Shown: positions 55,612 through 64,000 of the stretch, in pieces
How the letters are laid out: every line of letters begins with the position of its first letter
Position numbering within the stretch: the first letter of the stretch is position 1
From: Madurella fahalii
Taxonomy: Eukaryota > Ascomycota > Sordariomycetes > Sordariales
NCBI GenBank assembly: GCA_029876055.1
Contig: CM056874.1
Location: 5,704,001-5,768,000, forward strand
Direction of reading: 5' to 3'
Length of the DNA: 64,000 nucleotides
Translations under genes and position numbers: made by a program
The notes under the pieces: model-generated
The model's database searches: none
Told to the model about the DNA's origin: nothing
Seen by the model: the letters and a program-made list of their open reading frames with translations, nothing else

Positions 55612-58390
55612 TTACGAACTGTATCCGTTCTCCTTCAGCCACGTGGCCACATCCGCCCGGTCACGTTCGATCCATATAATCTTAGAGCGGATAGCATCTA
55701 GACTCTGTGCCAACGACTGGTCGAAGCCGTTGGTGTTCTTGTTCTCAAAGAACTTCTCAACCCTTGCAAGCTGGTCCTTCTTAGTGTAACTCGAGGTGAA
55801 GATGGTGACCATGGTGCCAAGCATCGAGAGCGCCGGCGGCAGTTTCTTGACCAGTTCTTCCCAGTTCTCCGTCATCCATGTGAACAAAGCCTCGATACCC
55901 TCGGGATGGCTGCGCAAGCCGGTAGTCGGCATGTAGATGTCTTGGTCCTTGATCTCGCCGCTAAAGAGTAAGTCCAGAGTTCGCTTGATGAGCTCTGGAT
56001 CACTGGCCCGCCCCAAACAGCGCAAAGCCGTGTTGCGCTCATCACTGTTGGTCGACGTGCGGTAAAAGTTCAGCACAGCATCGTACTGGTCTCCGGGTTA
56101 GCTCTCGGACAAAGCACAAGCATGCTGGGAAGGACCATACCTCTTCCTTGCCTCCATATTTCAAAGCCATGCTGAAAACGCTGCCCCTGATGTTGGGGTG
56201 AATTGCCGACTTGTCACCGGCCATGAACTTCTTGAACATGTCCTTGGCCGCGTCGATTATGGCCTGGTCGCCGCTGATACCGGCGCTTCCAAACATCATG
56301 GCCTTGAACTGCTGCTCAATATGGCCGTCCTTCTCCGAGAACTTCCAGCCGAGCTGGTGCGCTTTGGCGCTCACTAGGTCCCGCAAGAACGCCTCGAGCC
56401 CGTCGCGAGTCGACTGGTCCTCAAAGATCCAAGCAGCCTGCACCGACGAGACGCGAGCAATGATCTCGTTCCAGACCACGAACTCGGTCTCGGAATCGAA
56501 ACCCTTGAGGAGACTCAGAACGCCAGATGTGCTCTGGTAGCCCGACGTGGCAAGAGCACCTGCGTCGGCAATCATGCCTGCTCTGTCTTCAACGCTTAGA
56601 AGCCCTTGCTTCGCCGCATCGCCCAGCTTCTTCAACCGCTCCGGAGAGTAGGCGGTGCGATACAGGCCGGTGTGGTTTGCGTTGAGCTTGAAAAAGTCGC
56701 CGCTCGGCACCTTGAAGTCACCCTCTCGCTTGTCCAGCGTTTGCGTCTCATCAACGCCGTCCTTGGTGCGGAGACCAAGGAAAACAGGGTAGAGAACTTG
56801 GTCCTCCTCAGCCTTGGTATCGCCAGTGCGCAGGAACCGGTTCTGCTTGAGGTGGATGGTGTTGTCTTCCTTCTCCGACACTGTCACGACAGGGAAACCA
56901 ATGTTCTTGGTCCAGACTTGCATGACCTCGTCCACCTTCTTGCCGCTAGCTTCGGCGAGAGACGCCCACAGATCCCCAGTCTGGGTGTTGCCGTACGCAT
57001 GCTTCTTGAGATACCGCCTAACGCCTTCTAGGAACGTCTCCTCGCCAAGGTAGGTCGAAATCATACGAAGGACGCAGGATCCCTTCGAGTAGGAGATGGC
57101 GTCGAAGATCTGATTGATCTCGTCTGCCCGCTTCACGGGGACCTCGATCGGGTGGCTGCTCCGGAGGGAATCCAAGGCGAGAGCACGCTGGAGGTTATCC
57201 ACGACGTACGACTCCCATACCTTCCATTCGGGGTAGAAGATGTTGCAGGAATACCAAGACGCCCAGGTAGCGAATCCTTCATTGAGCCACAGGCCATCCC
57301 ACCAGTCCATGGTGACGAGGTTGCCGAACCACTGGTGGGCCAGCTCATGCTGCACAACCTCGGCCACGCGCTCCTTGGTCGCTGCGCCGCTGACCTTTTC
57401 GTCCAGGAGCAGGTCGACGACACGGTAAGTGACAAGACCCCAGTTCTCCATGGCACCCTGAGCGAAATCGGGAATGGCAATCTGATCCATCTTGGGAAGA
57501 GGGAACTGGATGCCAAACACCTTCTCATAGAATGCCAGCGTCTTAGCGGCCAAATTCAGCGAGAACCGGCCGTGCTCGATATTCTGCCCGGGGGGAGCGT
57601 AGACGCGGACGGGTACACGGAACTCGTTGGTCTCGATGTAGTTAAGCTCGCCCACAACGAAAGCCACGAGGTACGTGGACATGAGAGGAGACTTGTTGAA
57701 GGTGACGGCCTTCTTGGTGCTGTCCGTCTGGGTAGACTGGACCTCCATCTCGCTAGCAACGTCCATGTTGCTAAGACAGGTCAAGTTCTTGTCGGCAATG
57801 AGAGTGACGGTGAACTCGGCCTTCAGCGACGGTTCGTCAAAGCAGGGGAAGGCGCGGCGGGCATCGGTGGGCTCCATCTGGGAGACGGCCAGGATGCCTT
57901 CGCTGCCGTCCGTGTTCTTGTAGGTTGAGCGATAGAAGCCAGCCATCTTGTCGTTGAGCTGGCCAGTGAACTTGATCTCGAGCTGCGCTTTGTTCCCCTT
58001 GGTGACAGCATTGTCGAAGTCGAGCTTGGTGACCTGCGTGGTCTCATTGTACGACACGGCAGGAGAGGAGCTGCAGTCACGGTAAGCTTAACCGACAGGG
58101 CGATTACGGGCAAGAATATGGGCAGCAGCGGGGCGGGTTTACCTGACAGTATGTCCACCCGAGGTGATCTTTGCCGTGTGGACATCGAGCTCGAGAGTGT
58201 GCAGCGAGATGGACTTAGAGTCCTCGGCCACGTCGAGGTCAATGACGACGGTGCCGTCAAAGGTCAGTTTCTTGAAGTCCGGCTCGAGCGTAACGTGGTA
58301 GTGCCTGGGGATGACGTTGGCGGGGAGCAGCTCCCGGCCCTGCACATTGACCCCACCTGCCGTTTCGGCGAGAGCTTGTGTTCTGCACAT
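55612..58390 (-). CDS. M1-family zinc aminopeptidase (AAP1/APE2 type)
   Basis: Three exons (58143-58390, 56141-58070, 55612-56085; introns 72 and 55 nt) encode 883 residues. This class removes N-terminal residues from peptides, in the cytosol or periplasm. The N-terminus MCRTQALAETAGG precedes the M1 domain (GRELLPANVIPRHYHVTLEPDF). The substrate-binding motif GAMENWG is at 288-294 and the zinc site HELAHQWFGN has His324, Glu325 and His328, with the third ligand Glu347 in LWLNEGFATW. The expected HEXXH-X18-E spacing is present. An ERAP1-like C-terminal helical domain ends in KIIWIERDRADVATWLKENGYSS. Full length for the family. The frame stays open 29 codons upstream of 58390 but only from a TTG, so the ATG at 58390 was chosen. 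It stands divergent to enolase. Yeast has close paralogues Aap1 and Ape2, so I give no single symbol. Confidence 0.94.
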
Positions 58391-60363
58391 GTTGTGTCTT
58401 CGGTACGAGCAATAACGGACCGGCGTGCTGGACAGAGGAAGTGTTCGCGAATAAGTGAGCGGTCGATGGCGAGTCAAGGGAGTGCGAGTGACAGAGTAGA
58501 AACGTCTACCGATCGAGTGTCTGCGGGGGAACTATTAGCATCAGCAACCCGCTTAGGCCCTTTGATCCTCCGGGGCCGCGTAGCGGGTCTTTGTTAAGAT
58601 GCGCCGTACCGTGATGTAAAATTCGTCGCCGGCTGCTGCGTTCGCAATTGCGGCACTGTCCCTGCTCTTGCAAGAGTCTGCTGTGCTCCACGACAGGCTG
58701 GCCGCGCAGCAAGACAAGAGCGGAACATTATGAAGGAGAGGAGGAATCTCTAAGTGAGAGACAATAATACATATACCTCAGTATCGTACAGTGGGCCTAA
58801 CTATCGTACACTCACTTACGTACATACAGCACCCATCAGAAGGCTTCATGCAGAATCCCAAATTGACGGGTCTCCCCAGAAAGCGCCGATAAAAGGCCAC
58901 AGGGGGGACCTCATTTCTAGCCGCCAACGGTCGCCCGGACCCGCTTCTGCCGGCTGTCACGCAGCCCCCGCTTACCGTTTTTGGCAGGCGGTCACAGACC
59001 AACAAAGGCCTCGAGGGTGATAGAAGCCCAGACAGTATTAACCATGACGGAGAAGGGAAGGTCTTGCAATCTTTGTGTTCGGAAAGTGATGTGTATGTTA
59101 CAGAACGACATGTCGATTCGGGCAACTTGTCTAGTGCAGATTGCGTAAACATTCCTTAACTTCATTATCTAAGAGCTAGCACTGCTAGGTGGCCGGGACG
59201 TCTGACCAACAGCAACGGAAACGCGTTGGAACGCATCATAAGCATCAATTCAAGCACGCCCCCTCCTCTACCGTTAAACACCATCCTACTATTGTAACTA
59301 AGTAAACCTTGGGGGGGAGATCCATCCGACGGCCGAGCTGGTTCTCTGAAAGTGGGTCTCTGTGGTTCCAGAATTCCGCTGCGGGGTAGTTGTGAAAGAG
59401 CCTCGTCATGGAGGGGTCCGATTGAGGGGCAGAGCAAGTGAAGATAGAATTGACAATGGAGCTCGCCCAGAGCCGCGAAGTAGGTGGGATTTAAACTGGC
59501 TTTGGCGAGGGCCGGAGATAGAAAGCTCATGCTGGCCAGCCACGGATGCTCTCCAATTGCGCGTATCGGGGCTTTGCAACACAGAGCTCCGACAACGGAT
59601 TCAGAGGTTGGATCGCTCGATCTCACCAAAAATCGGTTGCACTAGGTGCCATGGCCAGAGGACTGGGCAGCTCAACACAAGAGCCCGCCCATCTGCGGGC
59701 CATTGTTGGGCAGCAGGGCAGGGATGACCAGGGATGTACACAGTACCCCGTGGCAGCTTCTTCCTCCGGTCTGACGAGTGGTTCCGGCCATGACGACTCT
59801 TGGCGATCACTAACGCGAGCAGCGTCCCGTCTACCTTTGACGGCGTATCACCCCACCAAAACAAACCCTGCCCCTCCCTCGACTTTGTCTGCTCAAACGG
59901 AAGCTCCTCCCTGCGCCAAGCAGCGTCTTGGTCATTCCCTCTTCTTCAACTTTTCAACCACACATCGTGCCACAACATCGAGAGAACTTCCACAACCCGC
60001 CCACCACACTCAGCCTTAGGTACGTGTGCATTCTTCTTTTTCTCCCTTTCTGTTGCTCGTTGCCGTCCTGTACCAGCCACACCTGAGGATGCCGCCACCG
60101 TTTCTAAGTCAGACAGTTTCCGGCAAGCATAATCGTGCGGGATATTCAACGCAACCGGCCTGAGCAGAATCGCAATTGAGCAACTTGCGCCTGCGAAGGT
60201 GAACTGGGTTGTCAACCGAACTTCAAACGTTGCTATATTCTTCTCAGCTCCGACCAACCCACTTACCCGGTTCCTTTCTGACCGCTTCCACTGCTAATCA
60301 TCTCGCTCTGCCTTGACCGCCTCGGAGTCCCGACTGACCTTCATATCGCCAGAATCATCCACA
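58391..60363. promoter_or_regulatory. Divergent aminopeptidase/enolase intergenic region
   Basis: About 2 kb between the two starts. The right 500 bp are pyrimidine-rich, as usual before highly expressed fungal glycolytic genes. A GTACGT donor at 60020 and a TTCTCAG acceptor ending at 60247 suggest a 5'-leader intron of 228 nt for enolase. No gene is seen. Confidence 0.45.
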
Positions 60364-61803
60364 ATGACCATCTCCAAGATCCACGCTCGTTACGTCTATG
60401 ACTCTCGCGGTAACCCCACCGTCGAGGTCGACGTCGTGACGGAGCTCGGCCTCCACCGTGCTATTGTTCCCTCGGGAGCCTCCACCGGTTCGTCATACCA
60501 ACAACTCTCCTCACCGAGGACATGAATTGACCATACCGAGAAAATAGGCCAACATGAAGCTTGCGAGCTTCGCGATGGTGACAAGTCGAAGTGGGGCGGC
60601 AAGGGCGTTCTCCAGGCCGTCAAGAACGTCAACGAGGTTATCGCTCCCGCGGTCATCAAGGAGAACATCGATGTCAAGGACCAGACCAAGCTCGACGAGT
60701 TCCTGATTAAGCTTGATGACACTCCCAACAAGACCAAACTCGGTGCCAACGCCATCCTCGGTGTTAGCTTGGCCATCGCCAAGGCAGGAGCTGCCGAGAA
60801 GGGTGTTCCCCTCTATGCGCACATCTCGGACCTTGCTGGCACTAAGAAGCCTTATGTTCTCCCGGTGCCCTTCATGAACGTCCTGAACGGAGGGTAAGTT
60901 TGGAATGACCACCTGACAAAGTTCGTGCGGGACGTTCTGCTAACGAGACTGGATAGCTCCCACGCTGGTGGTCGCCTGGCCTTCCAGGAGTTCATGATCG
61001 TCCCGTCGGCTGCTCCTTCCTTCTCTGAGGCTATGCGTCAGGGAGCTGAAGTTTACCAGAAGCTCAAGAGCCTTGCCAAGAAGAAGTACGGCCAGTCGGC
61101 TGGCAACGTCGGTGACGAGGGTGGTGTCGCCCCGGATATCCAGACTGCTCAGGAGGCGCTCGACCTGATCACCGAGGCCATCGAGCAGGCTGGCTACACT
61201 GGCCAGGTCAAGATCGCCATGGACGTGGCCTCCAGCGAGTTCTACAAAGCGGACGCCAAGAAGTACGACCTTGACTTCAAGAACCCCGATAGCGACTCGA
61301 GTAAGTGGGTCACGTACGAGGAGCTGGCGAACCTGTACAGTGAGCTCTGCAAGAAGTACCCGATTGTCAGCATTGAGGATCCCTTCGCCGAGGACGACTG
61401 GGAGGCCTGGAGCTACTTCTACAAGACTCAGGACACGCAGATTGTGGCTGATGACCTGACGGTCACCAACCCCCTCCGCATCAAGAAGGCCATCGAGCTC
61501 AAGGCGGCCAACGCGCTCCTGCTCAAGGTCAACCAGATCGGCACCCTCACCGAGTCGATCCAGGCTGCCAAGGACTCGTACGCCGACGGCTGGGGTGTCA
61601 TGGTCTCGCACCGCTCTGGCGAGACCGAGGATGTCACTATCTCGGATGTGGTTGTCGGCATCCGCTCCGGTCAGATCAAGACTGGTGCTCCCTGCAGATC
61701 CGAGCGCCTTGCCAAGCTTAACCAGATTCTTCGCATCGAGGAGGAGCTCGGCGACAACGCCATCTATGCCGGCGAGAACTTCCGCAAGGCGGTTGAGTTG
61801 TAA
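60364..61803 (+). CDS. ENO1: Enolase (phosphopyruvate hydratase)
   Basis: Three exons (60364-60487, 60548-60893, 60957-61803; introns 60 and 63 nt) encode 438 residues, the usual size. Enolase converts 2-phosphoglycerate to phosphoenolpyruvate in cytosolic glycolysis, with Mg2+. Recognisable landmarks are YDSRGNPTVEVDV, SGASTGQHEACELRDGD, the flexible loop NGGSHAGGRLAFQEFM, VGDEGGVAPD, SSEFYKADAKKYDLDFK, SIEDPFAEDDW, QIVADDLTVTNP, LLLKVNQIGTLTES and the signature VMVSHRSGETED, ending GENFRKAVEL. The metal-binding Asp and Glu residues of the family all appear within these blocks. Codon bias is strong, as expected for a very highly expressed gene. It also keeps a 341-codon antisense frame open by chance. 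The first intron's GTTCGT donor cuts the conserved Gly of ASTGQH. Confidence 0.97.
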
Positions 61804-62865
61804 AGTTGGGCGTAGGAGGAGACCCACCCGACGGTAACCGGAATGCAGAAAGCAGGTTTCGGTAGTCGGTTGGCAAACGGTGTTTACCTCGGATGAAATG
61901 GTTCTCGGATGGGTCACGAAAATGGCGGCATGATCTCTTAGAAACAAACAAATACCAAACCGCAATGTGGTTCCTCAATAGATAAAAGAAGACTTGAGGT
62001 CCTCACCTTTTCCGTTCGCGGAGAGTGTGCCGGGAAGCGGGGAAAATGCGGCCACATAGAGGCTTCCTAAGCCGGGAAAGCCGAAGGCAAGGCGGGTAAT
62101 GCCCCGTCTTGCTGCACACCCTCGAGCTCAGATGTCCACGCGGCAAAGATCATCTTGGGTGGACATGCCGTTAGGTACTGTAAACCCGTACGTTGTTGCC
62201 GGTATTCTCCGTCAGCCAAGCTTACCGTGCCTTCCACTCAGTGCGCTAGAAGACTGTCACCGGAATGCCTGCAACTGTTACCTCTGCCACACCACTTATT
62301 TCGTCCCTTGGGAACCCACTCAAAGTGGCGCTCACTAACGAAACGGCCACACCACTACAACGGCCACTATAATACAACAGCTACCTTTTCCTGGGCGTTG
62401 CTACACTAAAAGCTATTTAATTTTAAAAACTGCAAAGGAACAGCTGCACTAGATCAAGTTAGAAACATTTAGGGTGGCCAAAAGACTTGGTGCTAGGGTT
62501 AGGGTTTGTGTATTTGGCCGTTTTGGTGTTTGGCCGTTTTGCTGAGGAGCGCCCCAAGGGGACAAAAATAAGTGGGGCGTAGCACGAGTAGTTGCTACAG
62601 TGATCCCACAATACCTTATTTACGTTAGGTAAACTTGAGAGAAACAGGCAAGTGTAATCACCCCTCCACACTCAGTCCGACGCGTTTTCCACACATGTGC
62701 AAGCGCGACACTTCCCAAAGTACATGAAGTTAGGTAGGTCAACGGAAATTCGGTAGTAAACAACACTCCTCTCTATTGTCCGCTCTTTCGCGGACGACAT
62801 CTTCCACTCGTTTCTTTGCTTCGTCCCACGCCCGCCGCCAAGATTGGGCGAATCCTGCCACGAGC
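61804..62865. other. Intergenic, enolase 3' region and BUB1 promoter
   Basis: About 1.06 kb without a gene. It includes an AT-rich part at 62400-62430, a telomere-like TAGGGTTAGGGTTT at 62494-62507 and a 13-mer TTTGGCCGTTTTG repeated at 62513-62525 and 62529-62541. Confidence 0.5.
62494..62541. repeat. Telobox-like motif followed by a 16-nt-spaced 13-mer repeat
   Basis: TAGGGTTAGGGTTT at 62494-62507, then TTTGGCCGTTTTG twice (62513-62525 and 62529-62541). It lies about 330 bp before the BUB1 ATG and could be promoter elements. Confidence 0.6.
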
Positions 62866-64000
62866 ATGGCTTCCAACGATCTGATCGACTTTGACATTAT
62901 TGAGGGCCACAAGGAGAACATCCAGGCGCTCCCAAGTGGCCGGTCTGCCAAGAAGCTTGCCGAACTGTTCTCCCCTTCTCCTCTCCACGCACAGTCAACA
63001 CCAACACCCTTGGACACCAAGGATGTGAACGATGACATCCGCGCTGAATTCGAGGCCGAAATCGCCACCATCTCCGAGTCGGATGACCCGCTCGACATCT
63101 TCGACCGCTATGTGCGTTGGACACTAGACGCATATCCTTCGGCGCAGGCCACACCGCAATCGCAACTCCATACGCTGCTCGAGCGCGCCACCAAGACGTT
63201 CGTGAACTCTGCGCAGTACAAGAACGACCCCCGCTACCTCAAGATGTGGCTTTACTACATCAATTTCTTTTCAGACGCGCCGCGCGAGACATTTGTCTTC
63301 CTATCACGACATTCGATCGGCGAGACGCTCGCACTGTTCTACGAGGAGTATGCCGCTTGGCTCGAGGGCGCTGGCCGCTGGGCGCAGGCAGAGGAGGTTT
63401 ACAAACTGGGCATTGAGCGTGAGGCGCGGCCCGCGGCACGGTTGCTGCGCAAATTTGGCGAGTTCGAGCAACGGCGGGCACAACAGGGTGACGCAGATGG
63501 CCCGTCATCTCCGGCCCTGCCAGCGGCTCGGCCGGCTCTTGCAGCCAAGATCGACCCTTTTGCAGCAGCAGCCGCGGCGGCGGCACACGATCCTCAAGCC
63601 CCGAGACAGCCCGGCGGGCTCGGCGGGCAGTCGTCGAAGCCTGCGCGGTCCAAGTTAACTATCTTCTCCGATGCGGACGCTGCAACAACGGCGCCAGCAA
63701 TGTCGTCCCGGGGAGCGGGATCTAAGGGATGGGAGAGCATTGGGTCTCTGTCGGATCGCAAGAAGGAGAACGTCATGGAACCGAAGCCGTGGGCAGGAGA
63801 AACGCTAAAGGCAGGTGGAAAGAAGAGCAGCGGCGCAAAGCTGGCTGTATTCAGAGATCCGGTATGTGGCACTTCTCGCTCCCAATCACTGCCAGATGTT
63901 GATCGATATAGGACTAATATATGGCGGTTTTGCGTATTTTGTATTTCAGTCAATGTCTCGCCAGCTTTCCAAATCACACATTCCGATTCACCATGCCAAG
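62866..64000 (+). CDS. BUB1: Spindle checkpoint protein BUB1/MAD3 (partial, 5' part)
   Basis: Exon 1 (62866-63861, 332 codons) and the start of exon 2 (63950 to the window end, 17 codons) are seen; the intron is 88 nt. The protein is open at the right edge. It starts MASNDLIDFDIIEGHKENIQ, with a KEN box at residues 16-18, the site by which Mad3/BubR1 blocks APC/C-Cdc20. The Mad3/Bub1 homology region (TPR-like, about 75-205) is clear: DPLDIFDRYVRWTLDAYP, LLERATKTFVNSAQYKNDPRYLKMW, ALFYEEYAAWLEGAGRWAQAEEVYKLGIE and LRKFGEFEQRR. A Bub3-binding GLEBS-like segment runs into a second KEN box (300-302, KKENVMEPKPWAGETL). In filamentous ascomycetes one gene usually supplies both functions, ending in a kinase domain. 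Whether a kinase is present here cannot be seen, so MAD3 remains possible. Confidence 0.9.
   Translation, partial: MASNDLIDFDIIEGHKENIQALPSGRSAKKLAELFSPSPLHAQSTPTPLDTKDVNDDIRAEFEAEIATISESDDPLDIFDRYVRWTLDAYPSAQATPQSQLHTLLERATKTFVNSAQYKNDPRYLKMWLYYINFFSDAPRETFVFLSRHSIGETLALFYEEYAAWLEGAGRWAQAEEVYKLGIEREARPAARLLRKFGEFEQRRAQQGDADGPSSPALPAARPALAAKIDPFAAAAAAAAHDPQAPRQPGGLGGQSSKPARSKLTIFSDADAATTAPAMSSRGAGSKGWESIGSLSDRKKENVMEPKPWAGETLKAGGKKSSGAKLAVFRDPVCGTSRSQSLPDVDRYRTNIWRFCVFCISVNVSPAFQITHSDSPCQ

Noticed and set aside
60940..61965. 341-codon open frame antisense to enolase
   Set aside because: Same cause, codon bias of a highly expressed gene. No family resemblance.

Overview
The window is nuclear DNA of a filamentous ascomycete (Pezizomycotina). 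Several things suggest Sordariomycetes, probably Sordariales, but I cannot name the species. The evidence is: many short spliceosomal introns (mostly 48-120 nt, GT-AG, often with a CTAAT/CTGAC-like branch site), GC-rich third codon positions, a Zn2Cys6 regulator, a GPI-type Cu-only superoxide dismutase, and gene-poor stretches rich in simple repeats. I rebuilt gene models by hand from reading frame, splice sites and protein family resemblance. Coding lengths all come out as whole codons, but no transcript evidence was available.

Left half (1-28.6 kb) is gene-poor. It holds a V-ATPase V0 subunit f/RNAseK-like gene split into three small exons (669-1069, minus), a GPI-anchored Cu-only SOD (3626-4608), and a stand-alone molybdenum-cofactor-sulfurase-like PLP enzyme (7987-10082). 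A 9.6 kb stretch without a recognisable gene follows. It carries a 96-nt TG/CG tract, a 416-nt pyrimidine tract made mainly of a perfect T7C octamer, and probably a long leader for the Zn2Cys6 regulator at 19706-21242. Then come a DUF202 membrane protein (24238-25502, minus) and another 3 kb without genes.

Right half (28.6-64 kb) is gene-dense and mostly housekeeping. From 28.6 to 44.2 kb lies a run dominated by the secretory and endosomal pathway: OST2/DAD1 (ER N-glycosylation), a GRASP protein (Golgi), TGS1 (snRNA cap trimethylation), DOP1 (endosome/Golgi traffic), MON1 (Rab7 GEF subunit) and PDI1 (ER disulfide formation, HDEL). Neighbours alternate in convergent and divergent pairs: OST2/GRASP and TGS1/DOP1 converge, GRASP/TGS1 and DOP1/MON1 diverge. 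Next come a small mitochondrial membrane protein, VPS71 (SWR1 complex), a small secreted protein, WSS1 (DNA-protein crosslink protease), a KEL3/KLHDC4-type kelch protein, an M1 aminopeptidase, enolase, and the 5' part of a BUB1/MAD3 checkpoint gene cut by the window end.

The most interesting points are a GC-AG intron in TGS1, stopless 3n introns in VPS71 and the PLP enzyme, repeat-related introns in the kelch gene, a MON1 upstream ORF or alternative first exon, the T7C satellite, and the clustering of trafficking genes. I saw no clear tRNA, rRNA, CRISPR array or intact transposon. I did not find a convincing undescribed multi-gene system.
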